Notes: generated by a model from the sequence alone, not told the origin. A stretch of DNA of 64,000 bases from Bacteroidales bacterium (GCA_017625535.1 JAGAKR010000021.1:62001-126000), one strand, 5' to 3'; numbered from the stretch's first letter, positions 18,035-27,913 are shown. A program made the numbers and translations.

Positions 18035-19387
18035 ATGAGAATCATTATAGCAGGTGCAGGGGAGGTTGGAAGCCATCTTGCCAAGATGCTCAGCAATGAG
18101 TCAAACAACCTAACCATTATAGACAGCAACGAAAGCAGACTCAACAAACTGCGTGAGGTTGCAGATGTGATTACGATACTTGGAGACCCCACATCCATTG
18201 AAACCCTCAGACAGGCCGGAGCAGAAAAGGCAGACCTGTTCATTGCCGTGAGCCCGGCACAGGACCAGGATGTGAATATCATAAGCGCCCTCCTTGCCAA
18301 GAAAATGGGGAGCCAGAAGGTTACTGCCCGCATAAATAATGATGAGTATATGCATCACGAGAACAAGCTGCTGTTTACCGAACTTGGAATAGACCTGCTG
18401 TTCTACCCGGAAAAGATTGCATCATATGAAATTGTGGATCTGCTGAAACAGACCGGAACCACAGAGTTCATGGAGTTTGCAAGGGGAATGCTTCAGATGG
18501 TTGCCTTCAGACTGGAGGAGGGTGCCCCACTGATAGACAAACAGGTTTCGGATATGCTCTCATACACCGGAAAAAGCCAGTACAAGGTTGTTGCAATTGC
18601 CCGTAATGAAGATACCATCATACCGGGGCCTGATACCAGATTCCTTGAGAATGACCACGTTTTTGTGATATGCACAAGGGATGGCGTGCAGGATGCAATG
18701 AGTTTCTCCGGCAAAAAGGAGATTGAGATAAAGAACCTTATGATTGTTGGCGGCGGCAGGATTGGAGAGATGCTGGCCAAGAAGATGAGCAAAGTCTCCG
18801 ATCATATAAAAATAATTGAGTCCAAACCTGACAGATGCGAATATCTTGCAGAGACACTCAGCAGCAAGGTTCTGGTAATCAATGGAGACGGCCGAAACTC
18901 TGATCTCCTTATGGAAGAAGATGTTACAAAATATGATGCCTTTGTTGCAGTTACAGGCAATTCCGAAACCAATATCCTTTCTTGCGTAGCCGCAAAGAAA
19001 ATGGGTGTGGCCAAAACAATTGCCGAAGTTGAGAACATAGAGTACATAAAACTGGCCGAAGGTATGGGCGTTGATGCTGTAATAAACAAGAAACTCTCCA
19101 CAGCCGGACGTATATTCCGTTTTACCCTCAGCAACAAGGTGCGTTCAATCAAATGTCTCAACGGTTCGGATGCAGAGGTGCTGGAGTTCATTGTAAACCC
19201 AAGCAGTGCCATTACAAAAGGGCCTGTAAAGGACCTTCACTTCCCTAAAGAGGCCATCATTGGCGGAATCATAAGGGGTAATGAGATATTTGTGGCTACA
19301 GACGACACCATAATAAAACCATACGACAGGGTTGCTGTTTTTGCCCTGCCGCAGGTATTGGCCAAAGTGAACAAGTTCTTTATCTGA
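18035..19387 (+). CDS. trkA: Trk potassium uptake regulatory protein TrkA
   Basis: The 450-residue peripheral subunit binds NAD(H) and gates a TrkH-type potassium channel. It has two RCK modules: the first Rossmann motif is IIIAGAGEVGSHLAK at the N-terminus and the second is MIVGGGRIGEMLAKKM (about residue 232), each followed by a TrkA-C domain. The start is the ATG giving MRIIIAGAG; an upstream in-frame ATG lies inside the preceding terminator. No trkH is in the window. Confidence 0.93.
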   Translation: MRIIIAGAGEVGSHLAKMLSNESNNLTIIDSNESRLNKLREVADVITILGDPTSIETLRQAGAEKADLFIAVSPAQDQDVNIISALLAKKMGSQKVTARINNDEYMHHENKLLFTELGIDLLFYPEKIASYEIVDLLKQTGTTEFMEFARGMLQMVAFRLEEGAPLIDKQVSDMLSYTGKSQYKVVAIARNEDTIIPGPDTRFLENDHVFVICTRDGVQDAMSFSGKKEIEIKNLMIVGGGRIGEMLAKKMSKVSDHIKIIESKPDRCEYLAETLSSKVLVINGDGRNSDLLMEEDVTKYDAFVAVTGNSETNILSCVAAKKMGVAKTIAEVENIEYIKLAEGMGVDAVINKKLSTAGRIFRFTLSNKVRSIKCLNGSDAEVLEFIVNPSSAITKGPVKDLHFPKEAIIGGIIRGNEIFVATDDTIIKPYDRVAVFALPQVLAKVNKFFI

Positions 19388-19390
19388 TTG

Positions 19391-20533
19391 CTACAGAAGA
19401 TTCACCAGCACAAAGAGCCAGTGTGCAATAATTCCTGCAGCCAGACCTCCAATGGTATGGGCAATTATCGCCTTTGATGTAAGTTCCCTGTATCCAAGAG
19501 AATCCAGCATTGCAGTATGTGTGCTCAGATAACCGCTCCAGCACATTCCCATTGCTGTAAATACTGCAATGGCATTGCCGTCTATAAGTCCGCTCTCCTG
19601 GAATGTAGGTACAAGGCCCAAAGCGGCACCAACTGCACCAAGGGCAGTCATAGGGAATGCCACAAGTTCAGGACTTGTAAACCCGAACAGCCACTCAAAG
19701 ACAAAACCAATCTTCTCTGCAAGGGCAGGGAGCAATGCAATTCCTTCATATGCTGCACCGGTATAGCCATTCTCCCCCGGTCCGAATGTGAACATCATTA
19801 CAAATGTAGAAATGATAAGTACACCAGGGATAATTGCAAGTCCAAGATCTACACCTGATTTGCCGCCGTCCAGAAGTGAATTGAGTATTCTTAGGAACAG
19901 TCCCTCATCCTTTACAGCCTCGGTTTCCTCCTGGGGCTTGTCCTCTGCAACAGCACCATCAACAACAGGAGAATCAAAATCAGGCTTTGCCTTAAGGATA
20001 AGCCTCTGCACAATTCTGGTTGAAATGACACTTCCTATGAATGCCCCCACAAGACCTACAAGTGCCGCAGATGCAAAACCTCTTCCGGCCATAAAGACAA
20101 TCACAACAAGGCCCATTCCAAACGCTGTTCCAAAGTTGGTGATTGAAATCAACTGATATTTCTTGAAATACTTGCTGAAGTTCTTGTCATTTGCCAGAGT
20201 TATGATTGCAGGATTGTCTGAGAGGAAAGTAAGCACACCGCCCAAAGCCGCAACTCCCGGAAGATTCCACAGAGGTTTCATCAATGGCCTCAGGATTTTT
20301 TCCAGTACCCCCACTACTCCAAACTCCACAAGGATTTTTCCCAATGCTCCCGACAGCACTGTAATTCCCATAATATAGAAAACAGTCTCCAGAAGAAGCT
20401 GGTACGATGTATTCATAAGGGTATTCAACATATTGGGGACACCCATTTTTGAACCAAGTGCACCAAAAATAATAAAGAAGACTATCAGGAAGAACAGAGG
20501 TTCAAACTTCTTTAAAGCAAGATTCTTTTTCAT
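19391..20533 (-). CDS. Nucleoside-recognition (Gate) domain membrane protein
   Basis: The 380-residue integral membrane protein has about ten hydrophobic segments and two Gate-like halves (about 50-190 and 225-380), separated by an acidic cytoplasmic loop (about 195-215). The segment FLSDNPAIITLANDKNFSKYF resembles YjiH/spore-maturation-like proteins. Substrate is unknown; nucleosides are only a family-name guess. It converges on trkA with three bases between the stops and forms a pair with the upstream porin gene. Confidence 0.75.
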   Translation of the reverse strand: MKKNLALKKFEPLFFLIVFFIIFGALGSKMGVPNMLNTLMNTSYQLLLETVFYIMGITVLSGALGKILVEFGVVGVLEKILRPLMKPLWNLPGVAALGGVLTFLSDNPAIITLANDKNFSKYFKKYQLISITNFGTAFGMGLVVIVFMAGRGFASAALVGLVGAFIGSVISTRIVQRLILKAKPDFDSPVVDGAVAEDKPQEETEAVKDEGLFLRILNSLLDGGKSGVDLGLAIIPGVLIISTFVMMFTFGPGENGYTGAAYEGIALLPALAEKIGFVFEWLFGFTSPELVAFPMTALGAVGAALGLVPTFQESGLIDGNAIAVFTAMGMCWSGYLSTHTAMLDSLGYRELTSKAIIAHTIGGLAAGIIAHWLFVLVNLL

Positions 20534-20546
20534 ATCAGTAATTCAT

Positions 20547-21593
20547 TTATCTTTCCAAAATTTTCATCTGCCACCTTACACCCACATTGAACGTCTGGGG
20601 CATCGGATCTGCTGTTGAAGAGCACCAGAAAGCATGCACCCTCAACGACTTCTTGGCATCCTTTACAGGGAAATACTCAACGCCTGCACCATAAAATCCC
20701 AGTTCAACACCAGGAAGCACATATCTGTCATACACAAAAGGTGCACCCTGTTCCTGTGCACGGTTCACATCATATCCCCCTTTGGCAAAGATGTTCACAT
20801 TATCAGATACAGCGCACGACACTTTTCCATGCAAAGAGAAATCCTCAAAAAATGCAGTCCCTTTACCGGCATATCTGTTCATATAATCCAGATCCACAAC
20901 AGCCTTGCCCAGATTTATCTTGTTTCCCAATGCCAGGTAATTGATGTAATGACCCTGCTCATATTCAATCATATTCACAGACCAGATTGTAGATACAGCC
21001 GGTGCAAGACGCCCGTACCAGATTACATTATATGCAAAAAGATTCTCCAGAGCCTTTTGTGAAAACGGTGAATTTGTAACCTGGGCATAAAACTGATGCC
21101 CCTCTGCCGGTGAATACCCCACATTTACACCTATCTGGAACGGGCTCACGTGGTTCCAGAAATCAGAAGCAAAATATACATCAATAGGGGCATAATCATA
21201 CTCTATGGTACCAATGCAGATCATCTGCTTTCCTGCAGTAACCGAGAAACGGCTGTTCGGCCTGTATGTCACATTTGCCCAATCAGTGGAATTGAAGAAC
21301 GATTTGGTATCGCCATTATCTATATACAGACGGTGCCTGAAACTGTAACTGAACTTGTCATTTATCTTTCCGTCCGCCAGAATCTTCAGATACCTCCCCA
21401 CGAATCCTGCGTCCGAAGAAGGCCTCTCCCCTGTAATGTCATCCTTGCCGTATCCTGTAAACTCACCGTCAAATCTCACATCCATCCTTATGGCAATGGA
21501 AGGATCGCCCCCTTCAGCACCGCTCTGGGCCTGCACTGGGAGTGCAACTGACAAAAAGGAACAAAGAATTACAAAAACATATAGAATTCTCAT
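20547..21593 (-). CDS. OprO/OprP-like outer-membrane porin
   Basis: The 348-residue protein has a signal peptide (about 1-22, cleaved after VQAQ or nearby) and then regular amphipathic beta-strand pattern to the end. Segments such as YLKILADGKINDKFSYSFRH and TYRPNSRFSVTAGKQ are typical of phosphate-selective porin O/P relatives in Bacteroidota. Selectivity cannot be read from sequence. It lies thirteen bases upstream of the Gate-domain gene, suggesting the two move the same solute across both membranes. Confidence 0.75.
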   Translation of the reverse strand: MRILYVFVILCSFLSVALPVQAQSGAEGGDPSIAIRMDVRFDGEFTGYGKDDITGERPSSDAGFVGRYLKILADGKINDKFSYSFRHRLYIDNGDTKSFFNSTDWANVTYRPNSRFSVTAGKQMICIGTIEYDYAPIDVYFASDFWNHVSPFQIGVNVGYSPAEGHQFYAQVTNSPFSQKALENLFAYNVIWYGRLAPAVSTIWSVNMIEYEQGHYINYLALGNKINLGKAVVDLDYMNRYAGKGTAFFEDFSLHGKVSCAVSDNVNIFAKGGYDVNRAQEQGAPFVYDRYVLPGVELGFYGAGVEYFPVKDAKKSLRVHAFWCSSTADPMPQTFNVGVRWQMKILER

Positions 21594-21636
21594 AAAAAAG
21601 CCAGGTTAAGTAAAAAATTCAAACGCCAAAGGTAAA

Positions 21637-23421
21637 TCAATTATCATTCAATTCCAACCATCTCAACTCTTTCTCATCCAACAAATTCATCACCTCTCCA
21701 ATCCTTACCGACGCCTCGCCCAACTCTTTGGAAGAAATCTCTCCTCCCGACAGTTTTCCCTCCAATATTTTCTTCTCCTCCTCCAAAGCAGCAATATCAT
21801 TCTCCAACTGCTCCAGTTCCCTCTGCTCCTTATAACTCAACTTTTTCTTTTTGGGTGCAGCATTCAGATTCTCCTGGCTCTTCTTTTTTGCCTCCTTCTG
21901 CGCCAGCTCCCTCTCCGCCGCCCTCTTCTGTTTCTCTTTCTCCTTTATATACTCCCTGTAATCGGAATAACTGCCCACAAAATCCTTCACCTGTCCCTCA
22001 CCTTCAAAGACAAAAAGATGGTCCGCTATCTTATCAAGGAAAAACCTGTCGTGCGACACTATAATTACAGAACCTGCAAAGCCCTTCAGATACTCCTCCA
22101 GCACATTGAGTGTAAGGATATCCAGATCATTGGTAGGCTCATCCAGAATAAGTACATTCGGATTCTGCATGAGCACTGTAAGAAGATACAGCCTCCTCTT
22201 CTCCCCTCCACTCAATTTTTCAATCTTATTGTAATGCATATTTGGGGGAAAAAGAAAATAGTTCAGGAAAGTGGATATAGGAACATTCTTACCGTCACCA
22301 AGAGTTACAACCTCTGCAATCTCCCTTACAGCATCTATTACTGTATCATTGGGATTGAACTCTATCCCCTTTTGCCTGTAATAGCCGAATCTTACAGTCT
22401 CTCCCCTCTCTATGCTTCCCGATGTAGGTGAGAGTTCACCTGTAATCAGGTTCAGGAAAGTTGACTTCCCCACACCGTTTTTCCCCACAATACCTATTTT
22501 CTCACCGGGAGCAAAATTATATGTAAAATCCTCCAGACCGGTCCAGGTATCATATCTGTACCCCATATGGGAACAGTTCACAATCTTCTTTCCCAGCCTT
22601 GCAGACTGCACATTGATGTTAAGATTCCTCTCTTCCTCCCTCCATTGGGCCTTTTCCTTTAGTTCGTAAAACGCATCAATCCTGTATTTGGCCTTTGTCC
22701 CCCTTGCACAAGGCATCCTCCTCATCCAGTCCAGTTCTGTTCGGAACAGGTTTCTTGCCCTGTCGGCATCCCTCCTGAGGTTCTGCATCCTCTCCTCCCT
22801 CTTTTGCAGATAATATGAATAATTCCCGTCATAATGATAAAGGGTGCCGTCTGCCATCTCAATTATATGGTTGCATACCCTGTCAAGGAAATATCGGTCG
22901 TGTGTAACCATAAGCAGTGTACACCTCTGTCTCGTAAAGTACTCCTCAAGATACTCTATTGTCTCAAGATCCAGATGGTTTGTAGGCTCATCCATCACAA
23001 GAAAATCAGGTTTCTTTACAAACATACACGCCAAAGCAACCCTCTTTATCTCCCCTCCGCTCAATTCCCTTATATGTTGCTGCGGATCTGTAAGTTTCAG
23101 GGAATAGAGTATCTCCTCCACTTCGTGCTTTGCACTATCAGAAGACTCAGATGAAACCACATCCCATATTGTAAGGTTGCCATCATACACATTGTCCTGG
23201 GCAAGGAAAGCAATCCTTATATCCTTCAGAAATTTGATTTTTCCGTCACCGTCAGAACTTTCCACACCGGCAAGAATTCTCAGCAAAGATGTTTTGCCTG
23301 TACCGTTAGGGGCAATGAGAGCCATCTTGTCACCCTCATTAATGTTCATATTTATATTCTGGAAAAGGACCTTGGGACCGTATGATTTAGAAACGTTCTC
23401 TACTTGTAGGAATGATGCCAT
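21637..23421 (-). CDS. ABC-F family ATPase (Uup-like)
   Basis: Two ABC domains without TM segments. The first has APNGTGKTS, LSGGEIKRVALA and FLVMDEPTNHLD; the second has GKNGVGKST, LSGGEKRRLYLL and LILDEPTNDLD. A charged C-terminal coiled coil (about the last 90 residues) places it with Uup-like translation or ribosome-associated ABC-F factors. I start at MASFLQVENVSKSYG; a further in-frame ATG at 23442 would add seven residues. Confidence 0.92.
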   Translation of the reverse strand: MASFLQVENVSKSYGPKVLFQNINMNINEGDKMALIAPNGTGKTSLLRILAGVESSDGDGKIKFLKDIRIAFLAQDNVYDGNLTIWDVVSSESSDSAKHEVEEILYSLKLTDPQQHIRELSGGEIKRVALACMFVKKPDFLVMDEPTNHLDLETIEYLEEYFTRQRCTLLMVTHDRYFLDRVCNHIIEMADGTLYHYDGNYSYYLQKREERMQNLRRDADRARNLFRTELDWMRRMPCARGTKAKYRIDAFYELKEKAQWREEERNLNINVQSARLGKKIVNCSHMGYRYDTWTGLEDFTYNFAPGEKIGIVGKNGVGKSTFLNLITGELSPTSGSIERGETVRFGYYRQKGIEFNPNDTVIDAVREIAEVVTLGDGKNVPISTFLNYFLFPPNMHYNKIEKLSGGEKRRLYLLTVLMQNPNVLILDEPTNDLDILTLNVLEEYLKGFAGSVIIVSHDRFFLDKIADHLFVFEGEGQVKDFVGSYSDYREYIKEKEKQKRAAERELAQKEAKKKSQENLNAAPKKKKLSYKEQRELEQLENDIAALEEEKKILEGKLSGGEISSKELGEASVRIGEVMNLLDEKELRWLELNDN

Positions 23422-23452
23422 AAAATGTTCTTTAAAACACAAAAATAATCAA

Positions 23453-23484
23453 AAAAAGGACTGCCTTAACAGACAGCCCTTTTT
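23453..23484 (-). terminator. Terminator of the OmpA envelope cluster
   Basis: On the minus strand AGGGCTG pairs with CAGTCCT (one G-U pair), followed by a run of seven T. It lies about 20 bases past the ompA-like stop. Confidence 0.8.
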
Positions 23485-23503
23485 CATTTATGATATTGCA
23501 CAA

Positions 23504-24649
23504 TTATTTTGCAACCTCAATAACAACAACTCTTGTAAGAGCGTCGCTGTTCTCCCACAAGTTATCCTGGCCACCCATAGCCTTGTAAGAGATCTGGTCA
23601 GCGCTCACGCCGTTTGCGATAAGTGCATCGTAAACAGCTTTAGCACGTTTCTCAGAAAGTTTCATGTTACCTGCAGCAGAACCTGTTGCTTTGTCAGCAT
23701 AACCAACAACAACATATTTAACAGCAGTATTCTCTTTCATTACTTTTGCAGCCATTTCAAGGTTAACCTTACCTTTTGAATCAATCTTGGCGCTACCGAT
23801 AGTGAAGAAGATTGCTCTAGGTGCAGCATAAGGAACCTCAACCTCTTTAACAATAGTCTCAGCAGGTTTAGCTTTAGCCTTAGCCAACTCATCCTTAGTT
23901 ACATTATGGTCAGCCTGCTCCTGAGCCAACAACTCTTTGTATTTCTTGATGTCGCCGTTAAGAGCGTTGTAAAGGTCCATATTGTTAACCTTAACAAACT
24001 TCTTGCCGCCGAAGAAATAAGTTGCACCTACAGTTGCACCAACTGCACCATCAGCTACAGCAGAACTGTAATCTCCAAATGGAGACTGTCCTACCTCACC
24101 TCTAACCTCAACGTTGATTGCCCAGAACTGGTTGATGTTGAAAGCACCACCCAAACCAAGTGTACCACCAACAAGAGCTTTGGTCTTGTCATTGCCGCCA
24201 ATCTCAGCTTTTGCAAACTGAACCTGTGGACCAAGGAATGCATAACCCTCAAATACGCGGTCAGGATTGTAACCTGCTATAGCGTTAGAGATGTTGAACA
24301 TACCATCAGCACGAAGAGTGAAATAACTGTTGTCAACTTTGTCATAAACGCCGTTGTCACCATTGATGAAATCTGAATTCAATTTTGTGTTGAAACCTGC
24401 AACCTGAGCTCTTACACCCCATACAGGATTAATCAATTTACCAACTGAAAGGTTGAACAATGGAGTCATGGCTTTACCCATGCCATAATCCGAGTTGTCT
24501 GGGTTTACGCATACCTGCGCACCAACACCTATACTGATGAAGTAGTTATCCTTTGCACTCTCAGCATAGTATCTGTCCTTTGTCTGAGCAGTTGCAACTG
24601 TTGCAAGACCAGCCAACACCAAAGAAAGTATTACTAATTTGCTTTTCAT
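23504..24649 (-). CDS. OmpA-family outer-membrane protein
   Basis: The 381-residue protein has a signal peptide (about 1-21), an eight-strand-type beta-barrel region (about 25-215), a short helical linker rich in K, A and E, and a C-terminal OmpA peptidoglycan-binding domain (about 275-381). The last contains VVVGYADKATGS and LSEKRAKAVYDALIANGV. It tethers the outer membrane to peptidoglycan. Last gene of the four-gene envelope cluster; such genes are usually abundantly expressed. Confidence 0.93.
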   Translation of the reverse strand: MKSKLVILSLVLAGLATVATAQTKDRYYAESAKDNYFISIGVGAQVCVNPDNSDYGMGKAMTPLFNLSVGKLINPVWGVRAQVAGFNTKLNSDFINGDNGVYDKVDNSYFTLRADGMFNISNAIAGYNPDRVFEGYAFLGPQVQFAKAEIGGNDKTKALVGGTLGLGGAFNINQFWAINVEVRGEVGQSPFGDYSSAVADGAVGATVGATYFFGGKKFVKVNNMDLYNALNGDIKKYKELLAQEQADHNVTKDELAKAKAKPAETIVKEVEVPYAAPRAIFFTIGSAKIDSKGKVNLEMAAKVMKENTAVKYVVVGYADKATGSAAGNMKLSEKRAKAVYDALIANGVSADQISYKAMGGQDNLWENSDALTRVVVIEVAK

Positions 24650-24686
24650 TATTTAAACTTTTTTATTTCAATTTAACCGTAGAGGC

Positions 24687-25436
24687 CTACTTCAAATGAA
24701 CTTTATAAGCCAAGCCTCCTGTAAAGTATTTGAAACCCTGGAACTCAAACTGTGCATGTATCTGGTTGAACAATTCGTAGGTTGCGCCAATAGCAAAATC
24801 CTTTGTATCGTGCTCCAGAATTATCCTCAAGTCAGGAACAAAAGAGGGATTGTATGTGATACCTGCAGCTATACCGTTAAGTTTATAACTCCTCCTGTTG
24901 TTGTACAGATATGAGATGTGCAATCCCAATCTTTCTGAACCAACAAGAAAATGCTTTGTTGCGGCAACATAAAACCTGCAGAAATATCCGTTTCCATCTG
25001 TTGAACTTATCTGTCCGTCTCCGCTCTCGGTATATGGATCAGAAGTTCCAACCACAATGGCCGGCATATGTTTCCAGAACTTTCCCTCCTTTATCAACCT
25101 TATCCTGGCAGAAAAATATCTGTCCTGGTTTGTGAACTTTTCACCGTCAACCTTCCAATCAATTCCTATCGTCTTTGCCTTGAACATCGTAGCGGTATAG
25201 GCCACCTCAAAAAACGGCAATATTGTAGCATTGAGGAAATAGTTGTAAGTTCCATAAGTCCATGGGTTTGGAGTAATATGTTCATTCAGGTAATTTCCCC
25301 CTACGATGAACGTCTTGTCATCCTGCATCTCTGCCGAAGGCATATGCAGAAGCCCTGTTACACCGTAGGTAAATTGAGCTGAGAGCGTAAAACTTACGCA
25401 CAACAAAGAGAATATCAATATTATCTTCCTATACAT
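24687..25436 (-). CDS. YjbH N-terminal-like outer-membrane protein
   Basis: The 249-residue protein has a signal peptide (about 1-20) and then YGVTGLLHMPSAEMQDDKTF, which matches the start of YjbH domains of exopolysaccharide-associated outer-membrane proteins. The rest alternates as beta-strands. E. coli YjbH is about 700 residues; this protein covers only its first part, and a gene two positions upstream (26487-27737) resembles the second part. Secreted polymer and exact role are unknown. Confidence 0.7.
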   Translation of the reverse strand: MYRKIILIFSLLCVSFTLSAQFTYGVTGLLHMPSAEMQDDKTFIVGGNYLNEHITPNPWTYGTYNYFLNATILPFFEVAYTATMFKAKTIGIDWKVDGEKFTNQDRYFSARIRLIKEGKFWKHMPAIVVGTSDPYTESGDGQISSTDGNGYFCRFYVAATKHFLVGSERLGLHISYLYNNRRSYKLNGIAAGITYNPSFVPDLRIILEHDTKDFAIGATYELFNQIHAQFEFQGFKYFTGGLAYKVHLK

Positions 25437-25485
25437 AACTATACTTGTCTCCCAGTCAATTTATAAACGAACGTGTTTTCACCAA

Positions 25486-26460
25486 TTACTCAGGGTCAAC
25501 AACTCCACCACCAGCGTTTGTACCGCCATGGCCATTGTGACCGTCATGACCGTCGTGACTGTCGTTACCACCGTGATTGTCGTGGCTGTCGTGGCTGTCA
25601 TGAGTATCGTAATTAGGAACTACTGTTGTAGACTCAGCTTTTACACAGTTAGCAGTGTAAACAACTCCGTCAAATACGTAAGTAAGGATCCACTGGCTGA
25701 AGTCGTGGCAAACTGTAACGTTAAGAAGACAGTTACCCTCTTTGTTCACAGTCTCTTTAAGCTCTTTTGTACCGAAGTCTGCAAACTCTGCACCTGCAAG
25801 ACCAGAGTTGAGGTAACCATTACCAGCGATAACCATAATCTGATTTACAACTGGATCGTTTGATTTGAAGTCTGAAATATAACCCTCAAAGTAAACATCC
25901 TTAACCTCATAAGGAAGTTTTGTGTGTGACATCACATGACCGTCATGTGTCTCAATATCCAAAACATGGGCAACGTGGATAAGGCCATCCTCATCAACCT
26001 CAGTTCCCTCAGGGAAACCAAAATTATTGATCAACTCCTCAGCTGTCATATTTGCAGGAACAACACCTGCCTCAGGAAGCTCAACGCCCTCTGGAACCAT
26101 TGCAATATCAGCTGTAGTAACACTTATCTGGTTGTAATCAGCAGGAACAACCTGTACAGTTCTTGAAACTGAAATGTAACCCTCTGCCTCAGCAGTAACA
26201 GTTACAGCACCTGCACCGTTAACTTTAGTGATGAATGATCCGCCTGATACTGTTACAGCATTGCTGTTTACAGTTACAGTTGCACTGATTGCCTCTGAAG
26301 TAGTTGCATCATAAACTGTACCGACTACATAATAAACAGGATCAGCCTTTGGACTTGGTGCCTGTTTCTCATAGCAGCTTGTAAGAACAAAAGAACAAAC
26401 TGCCAATACGGCCATCGCAACTTTTGCGCTTAGGCCGAACAATGATTTTTTCATTTGCAT
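25486..26460 (-). CDS. DUF3869-like lipoprotein with His-rich tail
   Basis: The 324-residue protein has a lipoprotein signal (FVLTSCYEK, lipid Cys about 29). A carboxypeptidase-regulatory-like beta domain (about 40-120) contains YVVGTVYDATTSEAISATV, followed by a second globular domain (about 140-275). The C-terminus is a repetitive HD-rich tail (about 283-315) with units such as SHDSHDNHG and GHDGHNGHGG. Overall it resembles DUF3869 proteins of Bacteroidales. The tail could bind metal ions, which is inference. An ATG two codons in is an equal start candidate. Confidence 0.7.
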   Translation of the reverse strand: MQMKKSLFGLSAKVAMAVLAVCSFVLTSCYEKQAPSPKADPVYYVVGTVYDATTSEAISATVTVNSNAVTVSGGSFITKVNGAGAVTVTAEAEGYISVSRTVQVVPADYNQISVTTADIAMVPEGVELPEAGVVPANMTAEELINNFGFPEGTEVDEDGLIHVAHVLDIETHDGHVMSHTKLPYEVKDVYFEGYISDFKSNDPVVNQIMVIAGNGYLNSGLAGAEFADFGTKELKETVNKEGNCLLNVTVCHDFSQWILTYVFDGVVYTANCVKAESTTVVPNYDTHDSHDSHDNHGGNDSHDGHDGHNGHGGTNAGGGVVDPE

Positions 26461-26486
26461 CTTAATTTAAATTAAATTATTATTAG

Positions 26487-27737
26487 TTAAAATTTTAGTA
26501 ATTCCGACTTTATAAAATACGGGTTAAACCTGCTTGCCTCACTCATGTTGTCTGAAGCCTGGGCCTTGAAACCCTTTCCGTAGACAAACTCGTTACCGGC
26601 GTTATAGGACACTCCCATATTCCGGCTCATCTGAACCCTCGGCACATAACCCCTTCTTTTGTATTTATATGGCGGCAAGTTCACCTGAAACCTGAAACCT
26701 CCATTAATACCATCATTTCCAGCATCCTCAACCTTCATTCCATACAATCCTATGGAGCAATACCTGAAATGCCTTATCATATCAAACCTCACTCCATACT
26801 CTCCCAAAAGATACCTTTCACCGTGGAGTGAAAACTGCATATTGTATTTTGGCATATAATAGGAACCTCCTATAGAACCTGTAAATACCATACTGTTCTT
26901 GTCATATCCGAACTTGAACGGACGGACATTTTCTCCGAGCATCCACTCACCCCATCTGCCCCAACCGGTATAGCTGAATCTGCCATCAACTGAGAACCGC
27001 TCATTCTTGAAAAAGTATTCAGTCTTCAGGTCAACTCCCCATCTGTCATTATTGAATATTCCCACAGTACCTGTCAGGAAAATGTTATATGGCAGCCTCA
27101 CCTTCTGTGATAAAGTGACCATTCCGGGCCTCACATCATCATAAAGATAACCGTACTGGTTGAATACAGGGACAATAAGCTGCGCAGACAACTTGCTGCC
27201 CTTCCACAATGAAACCTCAACCGCAGGTGAAAGGTTTATCAGGAATTCATACATCACCGACAACCTCACATTCTTGAATCCCACACTCGGATAGACCAAC
27301 ACATCAACTTTATACAAAGAACTGTTCTCCCTCTTCACACCTTTTACAAGGTCCCAACTGTCTCCCAAATCATAACTCACATTCCAATCATGTCTGGTAA
27401 TCTCCTTTCCCCCTCCTGCACTGCAGCACAAGGAAATCATGGGGACATTATTGTTGAGGATTATGAGCCTGCAGGCCTTGTCCTCTGGAAGACCATATTC
27501 CTGTATAAGGTCTATTGCCTTTCCAATTCCTATACCGTCAATCCTGTATGCCGTATTCTCCAACACATATACCCTCTCCTCTTCATTCTCAGCCCAACAC
27601 ACATTTTCAAACCCCATACGTACCAGTTCATCCACCGTACCATCCCCACTTTGGGCTACTGCCAATAATGGTAAAAACAACGCATAAATAGCCAAAAATA
27701 TGCGTCCCATACCCTTCTGAGAGTGTTTTTCTTCCAT
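26487..27737 (-). CDS. YjbH C-terminal-like outer-membrane protein
   Basis: The start is the ATG at 27737 (MEEKHSQKGMGRIFLAIY); the upstream part of the open frame lies across the promoter. A signal peptide ends near LLAVAQ. A small domain (about 30-140) is followed by a beta-rich region with VTLSQKVRLPYNIFLTGTVG and YNMQFSLHGERYLLGEYG, the pattern of the second half of YjbH proteins. It opens the four-gene envelope cluster. Confidence 0.65.
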   Translation of the reverse strand: MEEKHSQKGMGRIFLAIYALFLPLLAVAQSGDGTVDELVRMGFENVCWAENEEERVYVLENTAYRIDGIGIGKAIDLIQEYGLPEDKACRLIILNNNVPMISLCCSAGGGKEITRHDWNVSYDLGDSWDLVKGVKRENSSLYKVDVLVYPSVGFKNVRLSVMYEFLINLSPAVEVSLWKGSKLSAQLIVPVFNQYGYLYDDVRPGMVTLSQKVRLPYNIFLTGTVGIFNNDRWGVDLKTEYFFKNERFSVDGRFSYTGWGRWGEWMLGENVRPFKFGYDKNSMVFTGSIGGSYYMPKYNMQFSLHGERYLLGEYGVRFDMIRHFRYCSIGLYGMKVEDAGNDGINGGFRFQVNLPPYKYKRRGYVPRVQMSRNMGVSYNAGNEFVYGKGFKAQASDNMSEASRFNPYFIKSELLKF

Positions 27738-27768
27738 TAAACAACAGTTTATCAAATTATCCGAGTGA

Positions 27769-27797
27769 CAAAGATACGTATTTTCCCAAAACCTCAA
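27769..27797 (-). promoter_or_regulatory. Promoter of the YjbH/OmpA envelope cluster
   Basis: On the minus strand, TTG (27795-27797), 18-base spacer, TATCTTTG (27769-27776). This is a full Bacteroidota-type promoter placing the transcript start about 25 bases before the ATG at 27737. Confidence 0.65.
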
Positions 27798-27857
27798 AAA
27801 AAAATCAGTGTTTTTCTCAATGTTTTACACACTTCACTCAATATCACAATAAAGGCT

Positions 27858-27888
27858 ATGGGGAACATCACCAAAGCAACGTTCCCCA
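27858..27888 (-). terminator. Hairpin after fumarase gene
   Basis: ATGGGGAAC pairs perfectly with GTTCCCCAT across a thirteen-base loop. The following T content is modest, so termination is plausible but not assured. Confidence 0.5.
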
Positions 27889-27913
27889 TTAAAATTCACT
27901 CAGATATCTTCAA

